NCBI RefSeq assembly: GCF_003935895.2
Contig: NZ_CP054058.1
Location: 2,213,177 to 2,277,176, forward strand
Direction of reading: 5' to 3'
Source of the DNA: Scandinavium goeteborgense
GTDB taxonomy: Bacteria; Pseudomonadota; Gammaproteobacteria; Enterobacterales; Enterobacteriaceae
Length of the DNA stretch: 64,000 nt
Positions within the stretch are counted from its first letter, which is position 1, and every line of letters starts with the position of its first letter. Of the stretch, positions 1 through 8,878 are shown piece after piece. The position numbers and the translations under genes are program-made. Under the pieces are notes generated by a model. That model was not told the DNA's origin, searched no databases, and worked only from the letters and a program-made list of their open reading frames with translations.

Positions 1-288
1 GGTCCTGTGGCGGCAATCACCGTTGCTCGTGATGCCGACCATGCGCTGGCTCTGGCAAATGACAGCGATTTCGGCCTGTCTGCGACGGTTTATACCGCCG
101 ACGAAAAACAGGCTCAGCGCTTTGCCGATGAACTGGAATGCGGCGGCGTGTTCATTAACGGTTACAGTGCGTCTGACGCGCGCGTGGCATTTGGCGGCGT
201 GAAGAAAAGCGGCTTTGGTCGCGAGCTGTCGCATTTCGGTCTGCATGAGTTCTGTAACGTACAAACCGTGTGGAAGGATCGCAGCTAA
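1..288 (+). CDS. sad: Succinate-semialdehyde dehydrogenase Sad (YneI), C-terminal part
   Basis: This is the C-terminal 95 residues of an NAD(P)-dependent aldehyde dehydrogenase; the reading frame is open from the first base of the window and ends in TAA. The stretch FGGVKKSGFGRELSHFGLHE is the conserved aldehyde-dehydrogenase C-terminal segment and closely resembles E. coli Sad, which oxidises succinate semialdehyde to succinate in the cytoplasm. The following gene is glutaminase glsB, the same neighbour as in E. coli, which supports orthology. The catalytic cysteine and the cofactor-binding half lie outside the window. A strong REP hairpin follows the stop codon and probably ends or stabilises the transcript. 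Confidence 0.93.
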   Translation, partial: GPVAAITVARDADHALALANDSDFGLSATVYTADEKQAQRFADELECGGVFINGYSASDARVAFGGVKKSGFGRELSHFGLHEFCNVQTVWKDRS

Positions 289-295
289 TTTTATT

Positions 296-372
296 GCCCG
301 GCGGCGCGTTGCTTGCAGGGCCTACAAATCTAATTGGGTTCCGTAGGCCCGGCAAGCAACGCGCCGCCGGGC
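296..372. repeat. REP/BIME-type inverted repeat pair
   Basis: Two GC-rich arms beginning GCCCGGCGGCGCGTTGC and ending in its complement flank a short AT-rich loop, giving a nearly perfect hairpin of about 30 base pairs. The core resembles enterobacterial REP elements. It sits between sad and glsB, where it could terminate or protect the sad mRNA. It has no T-run typical of a simple intrinsic terminator. Confidence 0.8.
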
Positions 373-479
373 ATGTACACCACACTTTTCTGTCAGGATC
401 CTGTCATTTTCCTTCCGCGCGCAACAGCTGACGCTGGTATACTCGCAGCCCGAAATCGGCCTGTGGGCAAGGAGCAAAA

Positions 480-1406
480 GTGGCAACGGTCATCGATAAC
501 AGCATGCTGGAATCCGTTCTGGCAGAGGTAAAACCGCTGATAGGGAGAGGCAAAGTGGCGGATTACATTCCGGCACTGGCCTGTGTGGATGGCGCAAAGC
601 TGGGGATTGCCATCAGCACCGTTGATGGCCAGCATTTCTATGCCGGCGATGCGCAGGAGCGTTTTTCTATCCAGTCGATTTCCAAAGTACTGAGTCTGGT
701 GGTGGCAATGAATCACTACGCCGAAGAGGAAATCTGGCAGCGGGTGGGCAAAGATCCGTCCGGTCAGCCGTTTAACTCATTGCTGCAGCTGGAAATCGAG
801 CAGGGCATTCCGCGTAATCCGTTTATCAACGCCGGGGCGCTGGTGGTATGCGACATGCTGCAAAGCCGTCTCAGCGCACCGCGTCAGCGCATGCTGGAGA
901 TAATCCGTAAGCTTTCCGGCGTCGAGGATATTGCCTACGACACGGTGGTGGCGCGCTCGGAGCTCGACCATTCCGCCCGTAATGCTGCGATTGCCTGGCT
1001 GATGAAGTCCTTTGGCAACTTCCATAATGATGTGGCGACGGTGCTACAAAACTACTTCCATTACTGCGCGCTTAAAATGAGCTGTAGCGAACTGGCGCAG
1101 ACCTTCCTGTTTCTGGCGAATCAGGGGCATTCCCCGCAGCGCGACCAGACCATCATCACGCCGTTACAGGCGAGGCAGGTGAATGCGTTAATGGCGACCA
1201 GCGGGATGTATCAGAATGCCGGCGAGTTTGCCTGGCGCGTAGGGCTTCCAGCGAAATCGGGCGTCGGCGGGGGGATCGTGGCGATTGTGCCCCACGAAAT
1301 GGCGATCGCCGTCTGGAGTCCGCAGCTGGATGCTGCCGGAAACTCGCTGGCGGGCACCGCGGTGCTGGAAAAACTGACTCAGCGGTTGGGGCGTTCGGTC
1401 TATTGA
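480..1406 (+). CDS. glsB: Glutaminase 2 (GlsB/YneH)
   Basis: This encodes a 308-residue serine-dependent glutaminase that hydrolyses L-glutamine to glutamate and ammonia in the cytoplasm. The length matches E. coli GlsB. The catalytic S-x-x-K pair is visible as Ser66 and Lys69 in SIQSISK, and the conserved NPFINAGAL and GxGGGI segments are present. The start is a GTG preceded by AAGGAG at good spacing; no better ATG lies upstream. It sits next to sad as in E. coli. Together the two gene products feed glutamate and succinate pools. No oddities are seen. Confidence 0.96.
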   Translation: MATVIDNSMLESVLAEVKPLIGRGKVADYIPALACVDGAKLGIAISTVDGQHFYAGDAQERFSIQSISKVLSLVVAMNHYAEEEIWQRVGKDPSGQPFNSLLQLEIEQGIPRNPFINAGALVVCDMLQSRLSAPRQRMLEIIRKLSGVEDIAYDTVVARSELDHSARNAAIAWLMKSFGNFHNDVATVLQNYFHYCALKMSCSELAQTFLFLANQGHSPQRDQTIITPLQARQVNALMATSGMYQNAGEFAWRVGLPAKSGVGGGIVAIVPHEMAIAVWSPQLDAAGNSLAGTAVLEKLTQRLGRSVY

Positions 1407-1558
1407 TCCATTCACCGCGTCATATAGCAAACGGACAACAAATAACTAACACTGATAATTGTTAATACGCGAATTGTGATCAATAGTATCTGTATTACCG
1501 ATCATTGCTCTGCAATTCCCGAAATAATTGCTGCCTGCGATTATATGGAAAATAATTA

Positions 1559-2995
1559 ATGCGTTCGATTTCTGTCCCCCGATTTACCGTATTCAGTGAA
1601 GCGCACGTCCTGCGTAATGTATTTTCCCTGGTTGTCATTACCACGCTGTTTTATGCGATGGGCGCCATGCTGCGCCTTGTGCAGGAACTTTCGCTCTTCT
1701 GGCCGCTGAATGCGGTGATGGCGGCGATATTTGCCCGCTACGTCTGGCTTAACCGACTGCATTATTATGCGATTTGCTACGGCGCCATGCTGCTTTATGA
1801 CGTGATGACTACCCAATGGGGATTTGCGTCGCTGATTATCAACGCCTCGAATATGGTGTTTATCGTGATGGTCGCCCAGCTGGTGATGCGCGATAAACGT
1901 CAGGCGGGGAGTGAACCCGAGCCGATTAATGCCCTGCGGTTATTCTATTATTGCCTTATTTCTGCGATTTTCTGCGCGCTGCTGGGGGCGCTGGGATCGG
2001 TCGGGATCGACAGACAATCGTTTATGCCGCTGCTGGCGGACTGGTTTAGCGAACAGTTTGCTACCGGGGTGCTGATTTTACCGTGTGTCATGACCCTGAC
2101 GCTGCCCAATGAAATTACCCGGATCCGCTGGCAACAGCTGCTGCCGGTGCTGACGCTGGTGCTCTCTATGCTGGCGGCGATCGCCATTGGCGGAGCGGGG
2201 AGTCTCGCATTTCCGCTGCCTGCGCTTATCTGGTGCGCCCTCCGGTACCCGCTCTCGGTCACTTCTGCGCTGACGCTGATTACCGGTGCCAGTGAAATCA
2301 TTCTGGTGGCGAATGGGATTATCAACCTGGCCGTCAGCGGGCCGTTGCAGACCGCGCAGCTTTTCTCCACGCGTCTGGGGATTGCGTCGCTGGCTATCAG
2401 TCCGGTGATTGTTTCTACCACCGTGGCGGCCATTAATAATCTTGTTCGTCAGATTTCGCTGCGTGCGGATTTCGATTTTCTGACCCGCGTCTATTCGCGT
2501 TCCGGTTTGTATGAAGCCCTTAAAAACCAGCCAGCGCAGAGCCATCAACATCTGACGGTGATGCTTCTGGATATCGATTTCTTCAAGAGCGTGAACGATA
2601 ACTACGGTCATGAATGTGGCGATTATGTGCTGGCGGCGTTTGCGCGTCAGGTGCATGACGCAGTAGGTGAGCAGGGGCTGGTGGCGAGAATGGGTGGTGA
2701 GGAGTTTGTGGTCGCCGCGAAAACGCGCGATCCGCTGGACGGATACCATCTGGCCGAGAAAATTCGTCAACGTGTAGAAGCCAACGTGTTCCAGTGGCGA
2801 CAGCAGCCGTTGCGAGTCACGGTGAGTATTGGCACCGGAAGCGGCACGCCCGGTAGCAACGCATTGATTGATTCCTTCAATCAATTGCTGGTGGAAGCCG
2901 ACGAGTATCTTTACCGTGCCAAAAAGGCCGGACGCAACAAAACCTGCGCCAAATCTGTAGCCGAAGAGGGTGTATTCAATTCGGTTGCGTCATAG
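1559..2995 (+). CDS. dgcF: Membrane diguanylate cyclase with MASE1-type sensor (DgcF/YneF-like)
   Basis: The 478-residue protein has about eight hydrophobic segments over residues 15-300, resembling a MASE1 sensor, followed by a GGDEF domain. The active site reads GGEEF at residues 379-383, so it should make cyclic di-GMP from two GTP. The usual RxxD inhibitory site five residues upstream is GEQG here, so product inhibition through that site is not expected. Position next to glsB matches E. coli dgcF (yneF), and the sequence resembles it. It is the first of three diguanylate cyclases in a row on this strand. The ATG start has only a weak GGA ahead of it. Confidence 0.88.
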   Translation: MRSISVPRFTVFSEAHVLRNVFSLVVITTLFYAMGAMLRLVQELSLFWPLNAVMAAIFARYVWLNRLHYYAICYGAMLLYDVMTTQWGFASLIINASNMVFIVMVAQLVMRDKRQAGSEPEPINALRLFYYCLISAIFCALLGALGSVGIDRQSFMPLLADWFSEQFATGVLILPCVMTLTLPNEITRIRWQQLLPVLTLVLSMLAAIAIGGAGSLAFPLPALIWCALRYPLSVTSALTLITGASEIILVANGIINLAVSGPLQTAQLFSTRLGIASLAISPVIVSTTVAAINNLVRQISLRADFDFLTRVYSRSGLYEALKNQPAQSHQHLTVMLLDIDFFKSVNDNYGHECGDYVLAAFARQVHDAVGEQGLVARMGGEEFVVAAKTRDPLDGYHLAEKIRQRVEANVFQWRQQPLRVTVSIGTGSGTPGSNALIDSFNQLLVEADEYLYRAKKAGRNKTCAKSVAEEGVFNSVAS

Positions 2996-3001
2996 CGGTA
3001 T

Positions 3002-3014
3002 GTGACACCGTCAC
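3002..3014. other. matS site (MatP binding)
   Basis: The 13-mer GTGACACCGTCAC fits the consensus GTGACRNYGTCAC exactly. MatP binds such sites to organise the Ter macrodomain in enterobacteria. The site lies just after the stop codon of the first diguanylate cyclase. The match is seen directly; binding is inferred. Confidence 0.85.
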
Positions 3015-3125
3015 CTTTGTGGCTGTTTGTTGTGCAAAAACATTCAACTATCTTTATTGATAGCTTGCGGGGCCGCATTAAAAAAAATACGATGCATGCG
3101 GCCATGCTTCGGAAAATTGCACTTA

Positions 3126-4181
3126 ATGAACGGTTTTTACCAACAAAAAACGAATGATAAGGTTCCAGGCATACGGTTCGTTCGCCGCATGTTTTTAATG
3201 CGCATTCTCGGCACCTTTCTCTGTTTTTTCCCCATCCTGTCTGTACTCGACGAACTCGACCGTCCCCTGTGGCTGCGTGGCCTGCTGGCCGTAAATGCCT
3301 TTGCCTGGCCGGTGGTGGCGTATCTGCGCGCCCGAAGCGCGCGGGTTCCGCTGGTGGCTGAACATCAAAATCTGGTGATTGATGCCGGCGCGGGAGGATT
3401 CTGGATAGCCATTATGGCGCTCAATCCTCTGCCGTCGGTGGTGATCGCCACCATTCTGTTGGCCGATCGTCTGGCGGCGGGCGGCGTCGTGCTGATGCGT
3501 AAAGCGCTGGCAATGATGCTCTGCGTTTTCGCCGTCATCTGGCTGTGCATGGGAATGGAAGTGGAGTTCGGCGTCTCGCAGCGCACAATGCTGGCCACGC
3601 TGCCGCTGATTGCCATTTATCTGCTGGCGCTGTGCATGCTGACCGACATGCTGGCGGTGAAACTGCGGCGTAAAAGCCACGAGCTGGAGCGGATCGCAAT
3701 GAAAGATCCTCTGCTGGACATCGCCAACCGCCGTCTGCTGGAAAAACGCATCGCCTGGGAGCTTAGCCGATTACAAAATTCCTGCGGCGAATCGGCGCTG
3801 GTGTTTATCGATCTCGATAATTTCAAAGACGTTAACGATCGTTACGGCCACAAAGTGGGAGATGGTATGCTGGAAACCGTCTCGCAAATTCTGCACGCCG
3901 CCACTCGCAGCACCGATACGCCCGCGCGCCTGGGCGGTGATGAGTTCGTGATTTTATTGCCGGATACTTCGCAACAGGACGCGGTGCTGATTGCGCATCG
4001 CATCCTGGAAGCGACCGCGGTCATCACCACGCTGCCCGACAGCGAGTTGTCACTGACACTCAGCATTGGCGTTGCCTGCGCAAGCCCGGAAATGGAAGAC
4101 GTTGCGGCCTGGCTTAAAGTCGCGGACGACGCGTTATACGAGGCGAAACGACGCGGTAAAAACCAAATCTTCGCACACTAA
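3126..4181 (+). CDS. MASE2-GGDEF diguanylate cyclase (DgcC/AdrA-like)
   Basis: The 351-residue protein starts with an RFVRRMFLMRILG-type basic stretch and about five hydrophobic segments arranged like the MASE2 domain of E. coli DgcC (AdrA), then a GGDEF domain with the motif GGDEF at residues 270-274. An intact RSTD inhibitory site precedes the motif, so feedback inhibition by cyclic di-GMP is expected. The start chosen is the ATG at 3126; a longer frame opens at a TTG at 3027 with poor initiation signals. DgcC drives cellulose and biofilm output in E. coli, but the partner genes are not seen here, so the output is unknown. Confidence 0.86.
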   Translation: MNGFYQQKTNDKVPGIRFVRRMFLMRILGTFLCFFPILSVLDELDRPLWLRGLLAVNAFAWPVVAYLRARSARVPLVAEHQNLVIDAGAGGFWIAIMALNPLPSVVIATILLADRLAAGGVVLMRKALAMMLCVFAVIWLCMGMEVEFGVSQRTMLATLPLIAIYLLALCMLTDMLAVKLRRKSHELERIAMKDPLLDIANRRLLEKRIAWELSRLQNSCGESALVFIDLDNFKDVNDRYGHKVGDGMLETVSQILHAATRSTDTPARLGGDEFVILLPDTSQQDAVLIAHRILEATAVITTLPDSELSLTLSIGVACASPEMEDVAAWLKVADDALYEAKRRGKNQIFAH

Positions 4182-4247
4182 CTGTTCTGGGCATTGCAAC
4201 GGTAAAAACCAGGCTACGCTGTTAATTATTCTGCATGAGGAATCGTG

Positions 4248-5228
4248 ATGAAGAGTCCAGAGAATCCGAGAAATGAAGCGCAGCGTCTGACCTCGCTCCG
4301 GGAGTCGGGCATTCTTGATACTGGCGAACCGGCACGTTTCGAGCGCCTGACTCGCCTGGCCCGCAGTCTGTTTAAGGTGCCAATCGCGATGGTAAGCCTG
4401 GTCGATGAAGAATCGCTGGTGTTTAAGTCCTGTAACGGTCTGCGTTTCGCCACTCTACCGCGCGATATATCCTTTTGCGGTCACGTTATTCTGAGCGAAA
4501 AGCCGCTGGTCGTGCCCGATGCGCGGCAGGACATCCGCTTCAACGATAATCCGTTAGTGCTTGGCGAGCCGCATATCCGTTTTTACGCCGGATGCCCGCT
4601 GCGTCTGCCCGACGGCGCGCTAGTCGGTTCATTCTGTCTGCTCGACAAACAGCCACGCGAGTTCAGCCCGGAAGAGGCAGGGCTGCTGCAGGATTTAGCC
4701 TCGATTGTCGAGGATGAGTTTAAAACCCTCGCCGAAGCCACCACCGATCCGCTCACCGGATTATTTAACCGCCGTGGATTTGAGCATCTGGCGAATTTTG
4801 CCATAGCTTCCGCCCATCGCCGGGCAGAGCCGCTGACGCTCGGCTGGCTCGACCTCGATAATTTCAAACAGATTAACGATAAATACGGCCATGCCGAAGG
4901 TGATGTTGCCCTGCGCGATATGGCGCAACTCCTGATCAAAAGTTTCCGTGATACCGATTTACTGGTACGTCACGGGGGCGATGAATTTGGCATTCTGTTC
5001 TCTGATACCGACGAAAGCGGCGCGTGGATTGCGATGCAGCACCTGCTGGAAGAGGCTAACGCCTATAATCTGACATCCGGTAAACCCTGGAAGCTGGCGT
5101 TTTCCTGGGGCGTCATCGAGTTTAATCACGATGACATTACCGACCTGTCAGGCGGGCTGCGCGCGGCGGATAAACGGATGTATTGCATGAAGCGAACCCA
5201 CGAAAGCAGTCGCCGTCTGAATAAGTAA
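4248..5228 (+). CDS. Soluble GAF-GGDEF diguanylate cyclase
   Basis: This 326-residue protein has no membrane segment. Residues 1-155 look like a GAF sensor domain (RESGILDTGEPARFERLTRLA near the start, FYAGCPLRLPDG in the middle). Residues 165-326 form a GGDEF domain with GGDEF at 243-247 and an RDTD inhibitory site. It should synthesise cyclic di-GMP in response to a small ligand bound by the GAF domain. The ATG at 4248 is preferred over the overlapping GTG at 4245 because the upstream GAGG is then seven bases away. It lies 66 bases after the MASE2 cyclase and completes a run of three cyclases. Confidence 0.88.
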   Translation: MKSPENPRNEAQRLTSLRESGILDTGEPARFERLTRLARSLFKVPIAMVSLVDEESLVFKSCNGLRFATLPRDISFCGHVILSEKPLVVPDARQDIRFNDNPLVLGEPHIRFYAGCPLRLPDGALVGSFCLLDKQPREFSPEEAGLLQDLASIVEDEFKTLAEATTDPLTGLFNRRGFEHLANFAIASAHRRAEPLTLGWLDLDNFKQINDKYGHAEGDVALRDMAQLLIKSFRDTDLLVRHGGDEFGILFSDTDESGAWIAMQHLLEEANAYNLTSGKPWKLAFSWGVIEFNHDDITDLSGGLRAADKRMYCMKRTHESSRRLNK

Positions 5229-5300
5229 AGCCTATGACCGATTTGTTGTGTTGCAAACTTGCTAAGTGGATAGTGATATCAATTTTACAGGGAGCTCAAC

Positions 5301-5828
5301 ATGACTTCGCCGCTGCGCATTTTTCCTCTTTCCCATCACGACATTCTGCAACGCCTGCCTGAACTGGTCGACATTCTGGTCGACAGCGTGAATGGTGGGG
5401 CGTCCGTCAGTTTTATGCAGCCGTTTCACCCCGACAAAGCCGGCGCGTTCTGGCAAAAAATAGCCCACAGCGTGGCGGCGGGCGAGCGGGTGGTGCTTGT
5501 CGCGGAGTTGGGTGACGGCACTCTGGTCGGGACGGTTCAGCTGATCACCGAACTGCCGGAAAACCAGCCGCATCGCGCGGAAGTGGCAAAGTTGTTAGTC
5601 CACTCTCGCGGCCGTCGTCAGGGTATCGCGCGACAGTTAATGTCTGCCCTGGAGTTGGAAGCTACCGCGCACGGGAAATCGGTTCTGGTGCTGGACACCG
5701 CAACCGGAAGCGGCGCGGAAGGCATCTATCAGCAGTGTGGCTGGCAAAAAGTCGGGGAGATCCCGCGCTATGCGCTGATGCCTGACGGTGAAATGACGGC
5801 GACGTCGGTCTATTACAAATTTGTATAA
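5301..5828 (+). CDS. GNAT-family N-acetyltransferase
   Basis: This 175-residue protein shows the GNAT acetyl-CoA-binding segment LLVHSRGRRQGIARQLMSALE (R/Q-x-x-G-x-G/A, residues about 97-118), followed by the usual VLDTATGSGAEGIYQQCGW region. The fold transfers acetyl groups to an amine or to a protein; the substrate cannot be read from the sequence. The start ATG is preceded by AGGGAG. It lies between the diguanylate cyclase cluster and uxaB, with no evident operon partner. Confidence in the family is high, but no specific function is assigned. Confidence 0.88.
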   Translation: MTSPLRIFPLSHHDILQRLPELVDILVDSVNGGASVSFMQPFHPDKAGAFWQKIAHSVAAGERVVLVAELGDGTLVGTVQLITELPENQPHRAEVAKLLVHSRGRRQGIARQLMSALELEATAHGKSVLVLDTATGSGAEGIYQQCGWQKVGEIPRYALMPDGEMTATSVYYKFV

Positions 5829-5898
5829 ACCGCCTCAAAAGGAGCATCCGGTTTGATCAAAACAGGGTTTCCTGGTTTTAAAGTCTGATAAGTTATTA

Positions 5899-5926
5899 GA
5901 CCAATAACGCAGGCTGTATGACCAAT
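5899..5926. promoter_or_regulatory. Possible ExuR/UxuR-type operator half-sites upstream of uxaB
   Basis: The heptamer GACCAAT occurs twice, at 5899-5905 and 5920-5926, 21 bases apart just ahead of the uxaB ribosome-binding site. ExuR/UxuR operators contain the half-site ACCAAT, and E. coli uxaB is controlled by ExuR. The repeat is seen; the assignment is inference. Confidence 0.4.
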
Positions 5927-5944
5927 CAATAAGGGAAACCCATT

Positions 5945-7396
5945 GTGAAAACATTAAACCGCCGCGATTTTCCCGGCGCTCAGTACCCTGAACGCATCAT
6001 TCAGTTCGGAGAAGGTAACTTTCTTCGGGCTTTTGTCGACTGGCAAATTGATCTCCTGAACGAACACACCGACCTCAATGCAGGCGTGGTGATTGTGCGC
6101 CCAATTGATAGCGATTTTCCGCCGTCGCTCAGCACCCAGGATGGCCTTTATACCACCATCATTCGCGGCCTGAATGAGCAGGGCGAAGCCGTCAGCGATG
6201 CGCGCCTGATTCGTTCCGTTAACCGTGAAATCAGCGCCTACGCCGATTTTCAGGAATACCTCAAGCTGGCGCACAATCCTGACATGCGCTTTGTGTTCTC
6301 GAATACCACCGAAGCGGGCATCAGCTATCACGCGGGCGACAAATTTGAAGACGCACCCGCGGTGAGTTACCCGGCGAAACTGACCCGATTGCTGTTCGAA
6401 CGCTACAGCCACTTCAATGGCGCGGCGGATAAAGGCTGGGTCATTATTCCGTGCGAACTGATTGATTATAATGGCGATGCCTTGCGTGAACTGGTCCTGC
6501 GCTATGCGCAGGAATGGGCGTTACCAGCAGAGTTTGTGGCCTGGTTGAACACCGCGAATGCCTTCTGTTCCACGCTGGTTGATCGTATCGTCACCGGCTA
6601 TCCGCGCGATGAAGCCGCTAATCTCGAAGCGGAACTCGGTTATAAAGACGGTTTCCTCGATACCGCAGAGCACTTCTACCTGTTCGTGATTCAGGGACCC
6701 AAAACGCTGGCCAGCGAGCTGCGTCTCGACAAACTTGCGCTTAACGTGCTGATTGTCGACGACATTAAACCGTATAAAGAACGTAAAGTGGCGATCCTGA
6801 ACGGGGCACACACCGCCCTGGTGCCGGTAGCGTTTCAGGCCGGGCTGGATACCGTGGGCGAATCGATGAACGATGCTGAAATCTGTGCGTTCGTTGAGAA
6901 AGCGATTCATCAGGAAATCATTCCGGTCCTCGATTTGCCGCGCGATGAACTGGAATCCTTCGCCAGCGCAGTGACCGGGCGTTTCCGTAACCCGTACATC
7001 AAGCATCAGCTGCTGTCGATTTCGCTGAACGGGATGACCAAATTCCGTACCCGTATTCTGCCGCAGCTGCTGGCGGGGCAGGCCGCGACCGGTAAATTAC
7101 CGCAACGACTGACGTTTGCCCTGGCGGCGTTGATTGCGTTTTACCGCGCAGAACGTCAAGGTGAAAGCTATCCGGTGCAGGACGATACGCACTGGCTTGA
7201 TCGCTACCAGCAGCTTTGGTCGCTGCATCACGATAAGCAAATCAGCACCACGTCGTTGGTTGAGTCAGTGCTGTCGGTGAAAGATCACTGGGAGCAGGAC
7301 CTGACAGAAGTGAAAGGTCTGGTTGAGCAGGTGACGCGCGACCTCGATGCCATTTTGACGAACGGGATGCGTGAAGCCGTTAAACCGCTTTGCTGA
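5945..7396 (+). CDS. uxaB: Tagaturonate reductase (altronate oxidoreductase) UxaB
   Basis: The 483-residue enzyme has the same length as E. coli UxaB. It reduces D-tagaturonate to D-altronate with NADH in galacturonate catabolism in the cytoplasm. The N-terminal dinucleotide-binding segment [17 protein letters not shown] and the [16 protein letters not shown] segment of the mannitol-dehydrogenase superfamily are clear. The start is GTG with AAGGGA upstream. The remaining galacturonate genes (uxaC, uxaA, exuT) are not in the window, as in E. coli where uxaB is also separate. A hairpin follows the stop, then a Ter site. Confidence 0.96.
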   Translation: MKTLNRRDFPGAQYPERIIQFGEGNFLRAFVDWQIDLLNEHTDLNAGVVIVRPIDSDFPPSLSTQDGLYTTIIRGLNEQGEAVSDARLIRSVNREISAYADFQEYLKLAHNPDMRFVFSNTTEAGISYHAGDKFEDAPAVSYPAKLTRLLFERYSHFNGAADKGWVIIPCELIDYNGDALRELVLRYAQEWALPAEFVAWLNTANAFCSTLVDRIVTGYPRDEAANLEAELGYKDGFLDTAEHFYLFVIQGPKTLASELRLDKLALNVLIVDDIKPYKERKVAILNGAHTALVPVAFQAGLDTVGESMNDAEICAFVEKAIHQEIIPVLDLPRDELESFASAVTGRFRNPYIKHQLLSISLNGMTKFRTRILPQLLAGQAATGKLPQRLTFALAALIAFYRAERQGESYPVQDDTHWLDRYQQLWSLHHDKQISTTSLVESVLSVKDHWEQDLTEVKGLVEQVTRDLDAILTNGMREAVKPLC

Positions 7397-7410
7397 TGAC
7401 CTGATCTCTG

Positions 7411-7430
7411 ACCCGGCCGATGCGCCGGGT
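7411..7430 (+). terminator. Hairpin after uxaB
   Basis: ACCCGGC and GCCGGGT form a seven-base-pair GC-rich stem with a short loop 15 bases after the uxaB stop, followed by the T-containing TATTTAG. It is a probable intrinsic terminator, though the T-run is short. Confidence 0.6.
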
Positions 7431-7442
7431 TATTTAGAACAC

Positions 7443-7465
7443 TAATTAGTTACAACATACATCTT
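7443..7465 (-). other. Ter site (Tus-binding replication fork barrier), TerC-like
   Basis: On the minus strand the sequence contains GTATGTTGTAACTAAT, which matches the invariant core of E. coli Ter sites including the critical G at position 6. The 23-base site runs from 7465 down to 7443. In this orientation the non-permissive face looks toward higher coordinates, i.e. toward dif at 36.1 kb. A fork moving rightward from the left end would pass and a fork that had already crossed dif would stop. As I recall, E. coli TerC also lies near uxaB, so this is probably its counterpart. Confidence 0.88.
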
Positions 7466-7523
7466 TACGCCCTTAATAATACTCCCTTTAGCACCTCTGC
7501 GCTTTTTGTCTTTAAGGGAGATA

Positions 7524-7587
7524 TGAGCCAAATGGCGTAAGTATTCGGCTCAGGGTGAGAGCCGAATTAGCCCGCGTTATCGGCTCA
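7524..7587. promoter_or_regulatory. Cluster of GGCTCA/TGAGCC motifs at the 3' end of fic
   Basis: TGAGCC occurs at 7524-7529, GGCTCA at 7547-7552 and again at 7582-7587, the last overlapping the fic stop codon. Around the middle copy, ATTCGGCTC (7543-7551) and GAGCCGAAT (7559-7567) form a perfect nine-base inverted repeat with a seven-base loop. The same motif recurs at the fic promoter, suggesting a common binding protein. The hairpin could also act as a weak terminator for fic. Confidence 0.55.
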
Positions 7588-8706
7588 CGAAGGTTGGGTG
7601 ATTTGATAGCGAGTGTTTCGTCCGCCGCCGGGCAGTTTTTCCAGCAAACCCTGTTCAAGCAAATACGCCAGATGACGCGTGGCGGTGGCTTTACTGACTT
7701 TAGCGACTTTTTGATACTGGCTGGCGCTGATCCCGTCGGCAAAGCCTGATTCACCGCCGTCGAGCAGGCGATTGATTACTTTCAGCTGTTCGGCTGTCAG
7801 TGTCAGGCGTACCGCATCGTTGTGTTTCCAGTAGCGACTTTTCGCCAGCGTGCTGTCGATTCTGGCCAGCGCGGTGTCCAGCGTCACATCGAGCGTTTGC
7901 AAAAACCACAACATCCACTCGGTGATATCCAGGTCGCCTTTTTGCGTCTGCTCAAGGATGCGATAGTACTGATTTCGGCGTTCGAGAATCGACACCGACA
8001 TCGCATACAGCCTGATGCTTTGGTTATCCGCCTGGGCCAGCGCCAGATCCGTCAGCGCACGCGTTAATCGCCCGTTGCCATCATCATACGGATGCAGCGT
8101 AACGAACCACAAATGCGCTACGGCCGCACGCAGAATCGGGTCCGAGAGCGGGTCATCTTTACTCTGATTGAACCAGGCAATAAAGGCGTCCAGACGAGCG
8201 TCTAGCCCATCTCGCGGCGGCGCTTCGAAATGCACCACCGGTTTATCCATCCGGCCAGAGACCACTTGCATCGGCTCACCGCCGCGCAGTTCTCCCGCAT
8301 GTACGGCATGCATTGACCACGGATCGTGCGGAAAAAGCCAATGATGCCATTGATTCAAACGCGGCATAGACAGCGGTTCATGGCGATTATCGATGGCATC
8401 AAGCATGATCGACGCCACGCCCTCAGAGCGTTCGGATACCGGGAACGGCGTTTCTTCATTAACGCCCAGACGGCGGGCGAGGGACGAGCGCACCGATTGG
8501 GCATTGAGCCGTTCGTCTTCAATCGCGGAAGACGCGAGCACGTTCGACAGCAGCGCATCCAGCGTTTGCCGGTCTTCGTCCTGCATTTCACTCCGGCCAA
8601 TCAGCACACCAGATTTACGCTGCAGTTGACGCAGCAGCGGCAAAACAGTCTCGTCCCGCCAGTGAAAAGCGGGCCATTCCGGTTGTTGCCAGATCCATTG
8701 TGTCAT
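7585..8706 (-). CDS. Fic-domain protein with C-terminal winged helix
   Basis: The 373-residue protein has an N-terminal DUF4172-like helical region, a Fic core with HPYDDGNGRLTR at about residues 205-216, and a C-terminal winged-helix segment (SQYQKVAKVSKATATRHLAYLLE). Fic proteins transfer AMP or other phosphate-linked groups to hydroxyl side chains. An inhibitory-helix-like motif SSAIED near residue 60 resembles the class II form S-x-x-x-E-G/N, with Asp in place of Gly/Asn. The start at 8706 is chosen because GAGGT lies upstream; a longer frame begins at 8733. The winged helix and the GGCTCA palindromes on both sides suggest self-regulation. The gene is not part of the E. coli backbone here. 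Confidence 0.87.
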   Translation of the reverse strand: MTQWIWQQPEWPAFHWRDETVLPLLRQLQRKSGVLIGRSEMQDEDRQTLDALLSNVLASSAIEDERLNAQSVRSSLARRLGVNEETPFPVSERSEGVASIMLDAIDNRHEPLSMPRLNQWHHWLFPHDPWSMHAVHAGELRGGEPMQVVSGRMDKPVVHFEAPPRDGLDARLDAFIAWFNQSKDDPLSDPILRAAVAHLWFVTLHPYDDGNGRLTRALTDLALAQADNQSIRLYAMSVSILERRNQYYRILEQTQKGDLDITEWMLWFLQTLDVTLDTALARIDSTLAKSRYWKHNDAVRLTLTAEQLKVINRLLDGGESGFADGISASQYQKVAKVSKATATRHLAYLLEQGLLEKLPGGGRNTRYQITQPS

Positions 8707-8715
8707 GCTGACCTC

Positions 8716-8758
8716 TGAGCCGAATAACATCATAATTGGCTCACATTATGAGCCGAAT
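8716..8758. promoter_or_regulatory. Palindromic operator candidates at the fic promoter
   Basis: GGCTCA (8738-8743) and TGAGCC (8749-8754) form a perfect inverted repeat with a five-base spacer, and a further TGAGCCGAAT lies at 8716-8725, just upstream of the fic ribosome-binding site. The sequence TTCGGCTCA is the same motif found at the fic 3' end. The arrangement is typical of an autoregulatory operator; the Fic winged helix is the natural candidate binder. Confidence 0.6.
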
Positions 8759-8823
8759 AGAGTCAAAAGTAAAATTGCTGGTTGTTATTGGTTTGTAGCA
8801 AAACATCGCAATAAACTTGAAAG

Positions 8824-8839
8824 AGTGATTTGGATCACG
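8824..8839. promoter_or_regulatory. CRP-like site upstream of yneE
   Basis: AGTGATTTGGATCACG contains the half-sites GTGA and TCAC separated by six bases, the geometry of the CRP consensus TGTGA-N6-TCACA, with one mismatch in each outer position. It lies about 40 bases upstream of the yneE start. Confidence 0.45.
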
Positions 8840-8878
8840 TTAAATAACGCAGCCTTCCTTTTTTACTGATAGTGACTC

